Source of the DNA: Nyssa sinensis
Lineage: Eukaryota; Streptophyta; Magnoliopsida; Cornales; Nyssaceae
Assembly: GCA_008638375.1 (NCBI GenBank)
Contig: CM018037.1
Span: 36,227,576 to 36,291,575 of the forward strand
Reading direction: 5' to 3'
Length of the DNA: 64,000 nt
Shown here in pieces: positions 24,853 through 36,772 of this stretch (position 1 is its first letter; every line of letters starts with the position of its first letter). The notes under the pieces were generated by a model. The model was not told where the DNA came from, did not search any database, and saw only the letters and a program-made list of their open reading frames with translations. The position numbers were made by a program, and so were the translations under genes.

Positions 24853-27800
24853 CTGAAAAAGATATATTGTTCCCAGAGTGGAGTCAGCAAATGCATAAAA
24901 CAGTCAAATTTCAATTGACGAGAAGCTGGATACTCGGGTAAAAAGTTCAAGTGAGGAAAAACAATAACAAGAATAATACTGGCTAACTCAACCTAGGTTG
25001 TCAATGCATAACAAGAGAGGACAACCTAAGAGGAAACTAACATGAAGACAGAAGGATTGGAAGATCAATACCACTAAATTATGCAGAAACACATCCAATA
25101 TATTATCTTTACCAATCATTTTGTGCACTACTCCTACAGTGATAAATTACTTAGTTTTTAGGTTTTGATTAATATCTCACAAGAAGAACCAACAAACCAT
25201 GTCAAGCATTCATTTTTGACACCTCAATACAGCTTTTTTTTTAAATAAGTATAATCACCTATCTTGAGATATAAGTTGGCAAGCAATATTTTTCTAAGCA
25301 CTAGTTTAAAACACTATTTATTACCAAAACCATGATGAAAACAAGAGCATAGACAACCAGTAAGGTAAAGAAAAGCCAAGAGGAAAAGAGAGTAAAAAGC
25401 AGTTTGTCAAGTTTTTAACAGACGGACAAGCACAAGTCCTCTTTATTATGGACGCTCTTCTCCATTGTAAAAGTTTAGCAAATGGCTTCCTTTGCAAGCA
25501 CATCCATGAGTTTCCCTATCCTGACACCACAGGAGAGTGAGAAGTGCAAAACAGACACAGTAAACAGTCCCACTCCCCACCCCCCTTGATAATTACTTCA
25601 GACAAACTTAGTTGCATAGAACAGAAGTTGATTTATTAGGCAGGAATTCAAAATATATACAGAGAAAGCATTCAATTAGGTATGTATTATGTGTTGAGGT
25701 GAAGAGGTAATTGCCTGATCAGTGACCACACAAATTGAAAGTGCACACATCGTCATCTATTGGCTGATATTCAGAAGTAAATAAAGTACAACCTGCAAAA
25801 CCCGCAACATAAACAATTTAACATGGCTGAAAATTGCAAACAGAAAATGTCCTGGGATAAAAAAAAAAAGTAAAAGCATTTTTCAGGAAGCCCATCATCA
25901 AGCCAAGTACTTAATAGTCGAATTGAAAAGAAAAAAAAACATAATCTCGAACATTTTTTAACCTCATTTTGATGGAGCACAATAGTATATTTCTCAAGAT
26001 AAGCAGAAGACAGGGTTTTAAATGAGAATAAACCATGGGTATTGTATGGAAAGTGGTGCATTGATGTTTATTTTAATTATTGGGCAAGGGGGTAGTTATT
26101 ATTCTTCATCACCAACTAGAATGGTGGTTCATGTGCAATTATAGCAAAATGCAGATGCAACATGACAATCCTGTGCTACTTCTCCCATACTCCCCAGAAA
26201 CTATAGAGTAGGACTACTTTCTTCCAAGTATTCATAATCTTGGTCCACTTCAAAATTTGCTAAAAATATCATCACATTAACATTATAGAATCACCTGATC
26301 AATGCACTACTTCTTTCTCCAGACTTGAACTCACCAATCTTATTTAGGATTTATGAAAAATAAGCTACAAAACAAGTAAAATACAGAACTTAAAAGAAAA
26401 AAGAAAAAAAAATGAAAAACTTATTCCATATTTTGGCAGAAATTCTTTATTTTGAGCAGGTAAAAAAAGATAGAGAGAAGAAAAAAAAAAAAGAAACTTA
26501 AGGGGCTTCCCTCAGTGGGCAGCTTTGGGATGGCTAATAAATGTGGTATGCCTCTAAAGAAACACAGATTCAACCCAATGTTGAAGCTCTAAACTTCTAT
26601 AATTCTTCTTAAGGTTTTAATTTTAACTTCCATAATCCACCAATTAATTTCAGTTCTTTAAATGAGCAACTTTACAGCCAAAATCAAAGCTTAAAACCAT
26701 TCCATAAGCACTTGGAAGTTTCAATTAGAGTTATATTAGTACCTGGGCACAGCTTATATCTTTTTTCATATCCCCAAGTCCCAGACTCTATTACACTGTT
26801 TTTAAATTTTTCAAAAGCAAGGATGCAAAAAGAGGGGGTTGCCACTTGCCGTTGAACGAGAATCCTACCACTGCAGGGTCTAGTGGATTAGATGTACACA
26901 ATCTTACCGCTACAAGCGGAGAAGTTGTTTACATAACCAATTCAAAAAAGAAAAATATAGTAAAGCAAAAAAAAAAAATTTGTTTGTACCGTGTAAAATA
27001 CGAAATTAGAATTTCCAAAACACTAATAGGTAGTGTCCTTCAGCACAACACCTTGTCCAGGGGTGCCAAAATGGTTACACGAATTACTGACATTAGCTTG
27101 TACAGCATCGACACAATACAAAGTGTCACAAGAAGTCAAAGTCTTAACACCTGTCCAGAGCATTGGAACATTGACAAAGAAGATCCTAAACTGAGGAATG
27201 AGGATGGCATGCTTAATATAGGCCAACAGTAGATCAGCAAGAAATCGGGGGTTTTTGTATTTTTCGGAGATACTTTCTGCATTTGGTCACAAGTAGAAGT
27301 GGGAAAGCTAGCTTGTACTAGTTTCATTTCCTAAAAACATAAAAGAAAAAGAAAACTCACGAAAAAAAAGCCTTGGTATTAGGCTCAATTCATTGCAGGT
27401 CTACGTCTTCTGATTTTCTCAGGTCCAGAAGATTGATTAGACATTAAAATTTTAGTTTTTCCATTTAATTCTTGGCTATCCTCCATCTGATTGCCGAGGA
27501 AACTGGGGGGGAATCCCCAAGATTCAAAATCATAATTTTTTCTTCTTTTTTTCCTAAATTTTCCTGAGCAACCAACCGGATCATCATTTTGCACAATTTC
27601 TTAGCAGCCAAACATCTGGAAAATCTTGTTTCCACATATTGAAATGAATAACTATAACTAAGAAAGCAGATATTACAGTTGAATATGTGCAATTCATTTC
27701 TAGAAAGATTCAATTTTCGGTCAGGAGTAAAAAAAAAAAAAATTTAAGACCCAATACTTCTTACACAAATTTCACGAAAGCATCAACAAACTCACTCAAA

Positions 27801-27911
27801 ATCAAAATCAAATCAAACAACTGCAATCCATTCGATGCACCGTCAAGAAATTGGATAATTAATAAATAACAAGAGAGATGAAATGGAAAGCCTAGAATGA
27901 AAGGGCTATAC
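24853..27911 (-). other. Probable first intron(s) of the pyruvate-kinase-like gene
   Basis: The missing N-terminal coding exon should lie here. One weak candidate is the minus-strand ORF at 27594-27385 (69 residues, charged, KFRKKRRKNYDFESWGF). It is preceded by a possible CTGCTAAG acceptor, but I found no donor with the phase needed to join 24852. Other short ORFs (25321-25503, 25771-26061) look random. The SINE relic at 26828-26935 is the only identified element. Confidence 0.35.
26828..26935 (-). mobile_element. 5'-truncated Au-like SINE
   Basis: Read on the minus strand the segment has the 3'-body words of the plant Au SINE family: a CTTCTCCGCTTGTAG-like block, GGTAAGATTGTGTACATC, AGACCCTGCAGTGGTAGGA, then a TTTTT-containing tail. 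The 5' tRNA-related half (higher coordinates) is not recognisable. It lies upstream of the first resolved exon of the pyruvate-kinase-like gene, probably in its first intron. The family call is from memory of the consensus. Confidence 0.7.
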
Positions 27912-28225
27912 CTTCTCCTTGTGGATTATTTGATTGAGGAAAAGGAAGTGTTGAAGCTGTAGAAACTAAAAGAACACACGCTTTGTGGAAACTTTTCTTT
28001 TCTACGTTTCTGTATATACACACGCACGGAGACAAGAAGAGGGTGTGAAGAACTTTTTGCCGACAAGCGGGGCGAGGGGAGTCTGGACAGCGCGCGATCG
28101 GTTCAGTCCAAATTCAACACGTGAGGAATATTTCAGTGGAGGTTAATTATATCTTTTTTTCCTCCTATTAAAATTTTAGTGTCCATTTCACTTGTCTACA
28201 CTCTCAAACTCAACACGTGTAGATA
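27912..28225 (-). promoter_or_regulatory. Promoter and 5' UTR exon of the pyruvate-kinase-like gene
   Basis: On the minus strand a CT-rich leader (TTTCTACAGCTTCAACACTTCC) ends at a good donor, GAGAAG then GTATAG, at 27912. A TATA-like TGTATATACA lies at 28011-28020. Two CACGTG G-boxes lie upstream at 28118-28123 and 28214-28219. This arrangement suggests transcription from about 27980 leftwards. The TSS is inferred. Confidence 0.45.
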
Positions 28226-28329
28226 GTAATACTTTATGATGCAAGAATGTTCATTCTTCTTACTTCACGTATTTTATGCTTATTGAATCATGTTATATAA
28301 GATGGACGAAAATTATTGAGCCATAAATC

Positions 28330-28525
28330 ATTACTCATTTCGTAAATGGTGAATCTCACTTTCTTTGAAAGAGTGAACTACTAATGAGATCATAAATGGT
28401 GGGTCTTATTTTACGTTAGAATTATTACTCATTTCGTAAATGATGAATACTCACTTCATTTGAAAGAGTGAACCACTAATAAGATCATAAATGGTGGGTC
28501 TCATTTTACATTAGAAGACAGGTAT
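28330..28525. repeat. Tandem duplication, about 104-bp period
   Basis: The block starting ATTACTCATTTCGTAAATGG at 28330 recurs at 28434 with few changes, including GAAAGAGTGAA(C)CTAC and ATCATAAATGGTGGGTCT. It is intergenic, in the PK-like upstream region. No ORF is seen. Confidence 0.7.
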
Positions 28526-28642
28526 GAGATAAATACAATGATCTTGTTTGGATGAGCTAATAACAAGGGTTCATTTGGAGGGATGATGACAAATAAAAAA
28601 TGTGAAAAAATTAAAAATCATGTTATTGTAAGATTGAAAAAT

Positions 28643-28755
28643 ATTCGATAATTTCGGATCATATGATTTCAACGATCAGATGATGTGTCATATATGAATA
28701 ACACACTTGACACATCATCTAACCGTTGAACACATGTGATCCGAGACGCTCGAAT
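28643..28755. repeat. Foldback (hairpin) element with 48-bp imperfect arms
   Basis: The left arm 28643-28690 and the right arm 28708-28755 are inverted copies matching at about 39 of 48 positions, with a 17-bp loop. The innermost AGATGATGTGTCA is perfectly paired. It could be a small foldback MITE or a source of hairpin RNA. No target duplication was identified. Confidence 0.65.
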
Positions 28756-29347
28756 AATAACTCTCGTAAACCTCACCTTAGAAAGAATAGGGACCAATAT
28801 TCTTGAAATAAAACCCATATATTGGATAATGAATAATGTTATATCTTTCAAAATTTTATTTAATGACTGTCAATATGACTGTACTACATTATTTAAAATG
28901 TAAAATTTAAAATAAATAATTGAAAAATATGATATTTTCCTTAGAAAATACTGCAAGTCATGATTCTAACTTCGTTTGACGGTCCCAAAGAGTTGAATCA
29001 ACTTCCAATGTTGGCCTGGAAAAAAAAAACATGACAAAAATGGAACAACTCCTATTGTCAACATCTTCTAATTGATCGTACCCTAACCATGATTAATTAA
29101 TCCTAGGTCGCATGCAAAATTGAAAATTTTTCTGTACAATTACTAATTTCCTGAAAAAAATTGCATAGTCCATGAACCAGTATTTCTAATAATGAGATTA
29201 ATAATCGCATGTATATGTAGGAACAATATACTCTGCTCATGTGATTATCAATCTAACCATTGGCAGTCCAGAAGTACCGGAAAACAACTGACTGTGCAAA
29301 TTGCTAAAACCATCAATAACAAGGATGGACTGAACATAAAGATCTCT

Positions 29348-31454
29348 CTAATACATTGCACTTCTCCGAAGTTTCTTTAACTCCACTACTATCACGCTAA
29401 TGTTGTCCTTGCTCCCCCGAGCCATTGCCAACTTGGCTAGCAATGCTGCAGCCTCAGCAGCACGACTTTCCTCTCCAATCTCATTGGATTTTCTCCTCGT
29501 TCTGCCATTAAGACTTCTCCTTGCAACTTGGCATGCGAGCTCATTCGAGACAACATCCCAGAGGCCGTCACTAGCTAGTATCAAGAATTCATCTGCATCA
29601 GTTCTTTCACTCACTGTGACTTCAGGTTCTGAAATTACAGATGGTTTGAGGTAATGATCCCCTGCACACACAGTTTGAAACTTAGTAAGAAAAATAAAAT
29701 TACAACCACCATCTAGGGATGCAACCCAGAAAATAAGATCCAAATTCTCAATACGGTTTAGTAGGCTTTCGGGCCAAAAAAATTCTTTTTTATTTATTTA
29801 TTGTAAAATTACAATCAAGTCATAATAATTACATCAATAAAATAATTAACAAATAAAATGTTAATATATAATATACTAAAAAATTATAAAAGTTAGAATT
29901 GGTGAACGAATTTTTTTTTTGGTTGTGCAATTGATAAATGATTTAATAGTTTAAATAAAAAACATGAAAACAAGTATTTGATATATATAGAATGAACTAA
30001 TATTCTTTAATATTTACATGTATGATAATGGTGTGAAGTTTGAAGTGAGAAATAAACAATAAAAATGTGAAGTGAAAGGTAAAGAAATTAAATAGATATT
30101 GATTTGTCAAATTAAAAATAAATCAAATAATAATAAATAATGAGAATTATTTGATTTAGAAATTAACGAATAATTGTTTTCTGTTCTAAAAAATTGACTT
30201 TAGGGTTTTTAAATGTTCAAACTTATACAAATCCGACTTCAACCTAAAAAATCAAGTCCGAGCCTGAGATAGAAGGCACCCCAAACTAGGATCAGGCCGG
30301 GCTTGAATTCAGACCGATTCAGACAGAACTAGGCTGGTAAAAAATCGAATCAGACCACGGTCCTTCGAACTATTTTTGCACCCTTACCACCATCATGATT
30401 TTAATTGTCAGTCATACCTCAAACGCTAAGTTATGACGTTGTGAAGGTTGTTTGCTATGAGTTCACGTATATTAATATAGTTTGTTGACTTCATTATTCG
30501 TTGAGCCAGGATGCCCAGGACCATTGGTCTTGACCACTCTGAAACTGTCACTCCAAAAAGACAGATGGAACCAATAGTCTCCTTGCACATGTGACAATTC
30601 ATCTTTAATTTTTTATGATCAAATTATGAATTAAATTTATAAATCAAAGTAATCACAATTTACTAATTTCATTAAAATAATTTTTTATCATTTTAAAGAT
30701 AAAAAATTCAGATGATAAATGCATGAATCAAATTCATACAAAAAAATTTCGTTAATACATCGTAAACCAATGGTCCTAACTTAATGAATAACAGCTCACA
30801 AAAGATTGAATTCTACTGTCACATACAAATATTGGAGTTTAGTACAACTGAAAGGCAACATAATATACTGTTGAATAATGCTATACTTACCTACACATTT
30901 TTTTTACACTGACGGTATGCTATTCATTGGTCCTACACTCGTGCCAATAAATGTGACTCACATATTTTATTAATATGTCGCACATTCATTAGTACAAATG
31001 TATTATACCAAAATAATCAATAATTTTTCTACATTCACATAACACGTGAGATTCACTCAATGATTTTTCTACACTCATATAACACATGTGAGTCCACTCA
31101 TTTTGGACCTACCTGATAGACCCCCACGTATGTGTTATACTAGTGTAGGGAGCAAGTGTGTCGTTACTCTTTATTGTCTCTAACAAATAAAAAGCTGACT
31201 AACAGCTCTTAAATAAATGGTAAAGAAAACACACGGCACAAGCCTTTCCAAGAAACACTTATTTGGAAGTGTATCGTTCTCCATACCTATAGATCTCGAA
31301 GTTGCAAGGACTCCCCAGACACGATGGCCATCCCAGTTTATGACCCTTCCACCAACACCTTCAATTCTCTCCAACTCATCAGGTCTGTTAGGCTGTGACA
31401 TTAAAAATAAATTGTTAGAACTGGAAAATCAGAAGAGATTAATTAACCAATTTG

Positions 31455-31492
<38 letters not shown>

Positions 31493-32726
31493 GCTGAATC
31501 TCTGATAACATTATAATGATAACCTAATAATTAAAATTAAGGTGATAAGTTATCTTGGAAATCAGCCAATCGTTGTCATGTGGATTGTGCAAATCAGATC
31601 AGCAACCAGGCAAGCCTACGAGTTAAGACTTAGCATGAATTTGAATTTTTTTCTAGTTCTATCCAAGGCAAACTCGACAAGCAGATTATTGATGTTGGAA
31701 TAGGACCTCTCGATGTTATATATATAAAAAGGGATTTCAAGGGTTCTCAAGCGAAAACTCATTCAATATATCAACAAAACAAAACTATAAAAATCAGAAA
31801 AAGAAAAATATATACTTACAAGTTACAACCATGATGATATTTCGCAAAATTACCTTATGATCATTAGACATTGGTACTGCTACACCACCTCGTGAAAGCA
31901 CAGCCCTAGAATCGCCGCAGTTCGCAACCACCAGCTCCTCCTCTCCCACCACCGCCACCACCGCGGTTGATCCTATTGTCACTGGCTCAGCCCTGGACTG
32001 CGTCCCAGCCCTCCCACTATCATTCACTTCCTCATCCATCTTCCCAAAACTAGCCGCCATCACCTCCTTCCAATCCACCTTCCCCGCCTTCATAGCCGGC
32101 GCCGACGTCGTCAATGCCACCTTCCTTTCTTCCATCTCTTGTAACAGTATCCAGTGCAGCCGGTCACGGCAAGCATGCGCTACACACGACCCTCCATGAC
32201 CGTCGAACACACCAAAAAAGTCATACTTCGTCGAATTTCTAGTTAGAAACCCTAGTTTTGTAGTCACTGCGTCCTCCATTTCTCTTCTAAGGCCAATTAC
32301 TGATATTGATCCATGAGAGAAACACGTGGCACTCCGTGAATCTCCATTCTCAATTCGTGTTTCGTCTCTGAAGCTTGAAATCCGTGCGAGAAGAGCGTCA
32401 TTTTCCGACGAGGAGAACGATAATGATATCGCCAACGTTTGCTTCTCCGAGAAATCTGCGTTTTTGGATTCATCCGCATAAATTTCGTTGCCAAATCGTC
32501 TCCTCTTGGAACACCGATCATCCGCGGATGAAGTTTCAGGGCCAGCACCGGCACAGTTGGACTTTGTCTGACACAAAGATTTCAGTCGCCGGAGTCCCAA
32601 TCTTTTCAGGCGAGTTTTCTTGACCTTTTCACACCTAGTGGAATCATCACAACGAAACCTGAAAACACTGTTCTCCTGCAAAGGTTCACCGCCAGCGATG
32701 CATGTCTCCGGTTGTTGTAACATCAT
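29348..32726 (-). CDS. Clade A protein phosphatase 2C (ABA co-receptor type), three exons
   Basis: Exons 32726-31854, 31392-31287 and 29661-29348 join in phase with GT-AG borders to give 430 residues, the usual clade A length. Members dephosphorylate SnRK2 kinases and are inhibited by ABA-bound PYR/PYL receptors. Seen: a basic N-terminal stretch ([14 protein letters not shown]), then the catalytic domain with [82 protein letters not shown] and [13 protein letters not shown]. The metal-binding Asp/Gly residues (DGHGG, SDGLWD, DN) are intact. The Trp in RVINWDG corresponds to the ABA-sensing 'lock' tryptophan of HAB1/ABI1, so receptor control is expected. I cannot decide between the PP2CA/AHG3, HAI and other subgroups. 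Intron 2 carries a hAT-like MITE. The upstream region has ABRE-like motifs. Confidence 0.92.
29714..30386. mobile_element. Non-autonomous hAT-like MITE in PP2C intron 2, perfect 8-bp TSD
   Basis: The ends are TAGGGATGCAA and TTGCACCCTTA, an 11-bp terminal inverted repeat matching at 9 of 11 positions. They are flanked by identical 8-bp direct repeats CCACCATC at 29706-29713 and 30387-30394. The size is 673 bp with an AT-rich middle and no transposase ORF. TA-GGG-like ends with an 8-bp duplication are the signature of hAT elements. The target site can be reconstructed cleanly, so the call is strong. Confidence 0.85.
30872..31175. repeat. Possible second MITE in PP2C intron 2
   Basis: The left side (AATAATGCTATACTTACCTACAC near 30877) and the reverse complement of the right side (CACACTTGCTCCCTACAC near 31145) share an ACACTT..CCTACAC-like end in inverted orientation. 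Internally, ACATAACACGTGAG and ATAACACATGTGAG repeat directly at about 31038 and 31079. The alignment needs gaps and no target duplication was found. Confidence 0.3.
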
Positions 32727-32949
32727 TTAGTTTGATAAAGGTGGAGATGAGAGAGAGTGCATGCATTCAGTGGATTCAAATACTATTCTCATTAGCGTGA
32801 CAAGCTCTAAATCTCAGCCGCTCAAATATTTTAATCCGTTGGATTTTAGACACCGGGTTAAAATACGGCGGTCTACACGGGGAGTCGCGCCGTGACTTGG
32901 ACTTCTAAAGTTTAAACCGCGCGTCGTGTGCAGCTGAGATTCACTTAAC

Positions 32950-33210
32950 TGAACGCGTGGCACTCGGATCGTGAATTAAGAGATTTGGGTTCGCGGTAGA
33001 TATGTGGAATCTCTAGAAGTAATTACGTGGCGTCGACTTGAGTAGTGGAAACTGGGAAAGTATCTTCTGTTTTCGGCCTTTCGGTAGACAAAAATGTTGA
33101 CGCGTTTGATTCGATTCTGTGTGGGGGTACTCGATGTACACGTGTCTAATGCACCTGGTTTGCGTATGGCCCTTGCATTCCGTACTCGTACGACGTATCA
33201 ACGTGGCACT
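32950..33210 (-). promoter_or_regulatory. ABRE/G-box cluster upstream of the PP2C
   Basis: Within about 500 bp upstream of the PP2C start are four ACGT-core or coupling-like motifs: AACGCGTGGC at about 32952-32961 (CE3-like), ACGTGGC at 33025-33031, ACACGTGT at 33138-33145 and ACGTGGCA at 33201-33208. ABREs bound by ABF/AREB bZIP factors have the form ACGTGGC. Clade A PP2C genes are known to be ABA-induced, so function is plausible. Binding is inferred. Confidence 0.55.
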
Positions 33211-35929
33211 ACCATTTAAAAGAGTTAATTAGTTTCAAATTCCTTAAAAATATATTTAATTATTATAAAATTTAGTTTTATTTTATTTTAAGTTAAATCA
33301 CAGTTGATTGTGCTTTTTTTTAGGTGAGAATTATTTTTATTAATTAACACTTTAACTTTTTTTTTAAAATAATAATAATAAATTTGTATATTATTTTTCA
33401 TTACCACACAAATCCTAATTCCACTATTACTCTCCTTCTCCTCTCGTTGCATTTTGTGCAAATCTATGGCCACATCATTGACTACTAATTTTACTATCAA
33501 TATTGTTCCGGCACTGAAGCCGCTCATTGTGAAGTATTCTTGGATTCTATTGGTTCATCTGTGTCTTCTTCAAATCTATTGCTTTTCATCTCATACAATA
33601 TCTAGGTCATTAGGTTTGATTTTCTTGAATATTTGGTTGCGAATGTGCATCATTCTTGATAATGAAAAAAAAAAATATTATGTTAAATTAAATATTAGAT
33701 TTGATATTGTATTTTCTAGAGTCTTTACGATAATTGATGGCTTGTGTGTATATATATGTATATATATATAGTGAGAATGTAAGCATGATACACCATCTTG
33801 GTTCCTTTAAAGGCATGATGCAACGTCAAAGTAAATGCATCTGCTTTCCAAACAGAGCATATGATGTAGGTAAGGGATAAGATGAGTCTATTGAGTCTGT
33901 GCAGTGCCGAAATAAAAAACAGAGATGAGTGCAAGGAATGTTAGATATATAGACATGGCTTACTTCTCGTGAATGGTTTTGTATCCATGTAAGTGAATGT
34001 ATGTGACTGTGTTTGTAAACTAGAAGATAGTTTTGCAGAGTCACAAACTTTCTTCAATTTTTTGCCTAAAACCACAACTTGAAATTGTTTAAGCTAAATT
34101 AAGAGTTAGAAAGTGTGTGTGTGTGTTGTAAGCGAGAGAGATGAATTAGAAATATCATTTCTAAACAATTTTGACTTACTGGTTTTTAAATTCTTCAATT
34201 TTTATCAAATGTGTAAATTTTATACTTTTGCGATAATGTAAATTTTACACTTTTTACAACAAAATACTAATGTTTTTTTAACAAATTTCTACTGTCTTGA
34301 AAGTCAATGATAATTTAATGTCAAATACTTAATTTAAGATTATGCACCAAATACTGATATTTTTTTTTTCACATTTTTTCCTTCACCAAGGACACCTCTA
34401 AAAAAGGAAGCAACATGTCAAATATTTCCCTTCTGTCTGCTGTAGTATTTGTCGGTTATTTTATTCATATTCTCTTTCTTCTATTTTCTTTTTTTTTTCT
34501 TATGTGAAAATTGCCTCGTGTGGTTGCACTCTATCTTTTCTTTTCTTTTCTTTTTCTTTTTCAAATATATGTAAAGTAAACAAATATTCACTTTGTCGGT
34601 CTTATCTTTTTTGACAAATTTAACAACTTTGAAAGTCAATTTTGAGCATTCAACACTTGACCGACGAATTTTCTCAATTATTTTTATAAAATCTTGAATT
34701 TTTACAGTTTTAGCAAAGTGTAAAATTTTACACTTTTAGCTACGACAAAACTTTTCAATTGTAAAAGTGTAAATTTTACACTTTCGTTGACGAAATTTTA
34801 TACTTTTGGAATGATTTTTTTAAAATAAGATTTTCATATTGAATATGGATCTTGTTTGATAGATTTCTATGTTTAGAATCCAAATATATAATTTTTATTA
34901 AAAATGGATTTATAAATTTCAAATTATTAAATTTTAAAGTTTCAAGAAAAAAAAATTATGGCTCTTCCTTATTTAACGAAGTTTGATATTCAAAGCCACA
35001 CGCTTATCTTTTGAATAATGAACTGATTTAGTAATATAAAGGCATGTTAGTCATTGAAGGATAGAATGACTTGATGGGTTATTAAATTTAGACTAGGACC
35101 TAATGATAATTTTTGTACTTTTAATGGACTCCTCACTGAATGACCCTATTTAAAATAGAATAAACTGTGTCTTGTCTGGTGTGTAGTCTTACATTTGATT
35201 TTGAGTAATGCCAATATTTTTTTTTTTGGAATAATGCACGGTGGTGTCTTGAGTTAGCTTGTGCCCATCAGACTATGTTTTTACAGTTTTTTATCGATTT
35301 TTATTTTCTTCTGCTTTGAGATTCGGTTAGTATGGCCTCAAAATGTTGCCAAGGGAACTCAAACTTGCACGCTTGAGAGTAAACCGCTTACAAGCGATAA
35401 CTCAACCACTCAAACTAATCCTTTGGAGTTAGTAATGCCATTCTTATCAAGACATTTTATTAATAAAATTTTCATGCTAATTTGATTCTCCGGATACTAG
35501 TAAATGCAGTCTATTATTATATGCAGATGCTAGTAAATGTGTCATTTTTATATGTGCGAGTATTAGTTAATGCAATCTCTCGATACTAGTAAATAAAATC
35601 TCTTAAACTCATCTAACATGCCTATATTACCTAACACTAACACGTTTCATTATCTAGTACTAATATGTAGCCTAGCACCAACATGTTTTATTATCTAGTA
35701 CCAAGAAGCTTTATTAACTAGCATCCCTACATATTAAGAAGTTGCATTAACTAACACACGAATAACTACACAACTGGTAGAGAAATTTGGTAAAAAAGAT
35801 AGAAGTACTTTTTGATTTTTTGCATGGTAATCATTTTTATTTATTTTTTGGTTAAAAGGGATTAAAAAAAAGTAACACTTAGATAGGTTTTTGGTGAAGC
35901 ACAACTGACGTATCAACAAGCATGATGAG
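33211..35929. other. AT-rich intergenic spacer with palindromes and degenerate repeats
   Basis: No gene is supported. A perfect 22-bp palindrome lies at 34715-34736 (half-site AAAGTGTAAAA) and a near-perfect relative follows at about 34763-34783. Direct and inverted variants of ATACTAGTAAATGCA/CATTATCTAGTACTAA recur between 35490 and 35760. Short ORFs (for example 33454-33771) have no family resemblance. Confidence 0.5.
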
Positions 35930-36200
35930 GCAAGAGCCTAGAATGGCTTTCTCCTTGATCACAAGCTTCTCTTCTTGGTTGACTCCCACGTTAGCTCGGA
36001 AGTCAGCACAGGCATTTGCCTCACGATCCACATTAGTGAATGTACAATCTTGAAAGTTCCCTGCATCGGCCTTGCAATCAGGCTATCATTACCTTGTAGG
36101 TGTTGTCATCAAGGTTGGTGTTAATCAGAAGATTAATCACGGACTTCGCAATTTGTTTCTCTCATAACTTTATCAAGGCCAATAGAACTCGTTAGTTTCT
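35930..36200 (-). pseudogene. Relic of a retroelement RNase H-like (RVT_3) domain
   Basis: On the minus strand one frame reads TNVDREANACADFRANVG, matching the HVxREANxxADxLAxxG signature near the end of the plant RNase H-like domain found at the C terminus of LINE-type proteins. The flanking codons are interrupted by stops and the domain's N-terminal catalytic motifs are not present. It is a short dead fragment. Confidence 0.55.
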
Positions 36201-36266
36201 ATCCTCCCCGAATTCCCCATATCTCCACCATTAAACTTGTAGTGTGGCCGATGAAACCATAGTACC

Positions 36267-36772
36267 TAGGGATGGCAAAAAGCCCCGTCCCGCCCCGCCC
36301 CTGTCCCTAATGGGACGGGTATGGGTTGCTCATAAACGGGATCAGGGGTGGGGTCGGGGCGGGGCTTTTAAAACCCCGTCAGGTTCGGGGTGGGTTCGGG
36401 GAATGGTCACCCCGCCCCGACCCCGTCCCAGTTTATATATTAAGTTTTTTAATTTTTTTTATATTACTATATTTATAAATAAATAATCCTATATAAAATT
36501 AATTTTAAGATTTTTATATTACACTTATATAAATATATTTTTTATATTATTTATTTTGAAAAAATATATTTATTTACTTATTAAAATAAAAATTTTAACT
36601 TAAAAAAAATATATATAACGGGGTTCTGGGCGGGGTCGGGGTAGCTTTAAACGGGGCGAGGCGGGGTCGGGGTAGAATTTAAACGGGGCGGGGGGAGAAA
36701 ATATAAACGGGGTCGGGATCGGGGTCGAGAAAGGGTCACTCCACCCCGAAACCCGCCCCGTTGCCATTCCTA
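36267..36772. mobile_element. hAT-like MITE with G/C-rich arms
   Basis: The ends TAGGGATGGCAA and TTGCCATTCCTA form an inverted repeat (10-bp GGGATGGCAA against GGAATGGCAA). Both arms (36280-36430 and 36615-36760) are filled with short CGGGG/CCCCG words, and the centre (36435-36610) is AT-rich without an ORF. An approximate duplication (TAGTACC before, TAATACC after) can be seen but is imperfect. The plus-strand ORF at 36244-36486 is a translation of the G/C-rich arm and is not a gene. Confidence 0.65.

Noticed and set aside
36244..36486. 80-residue ORF rich in Gly/Arg/Pro
   Set aside because: It lies in the G/C-rich arm of a MITE and is explained by the repeat.
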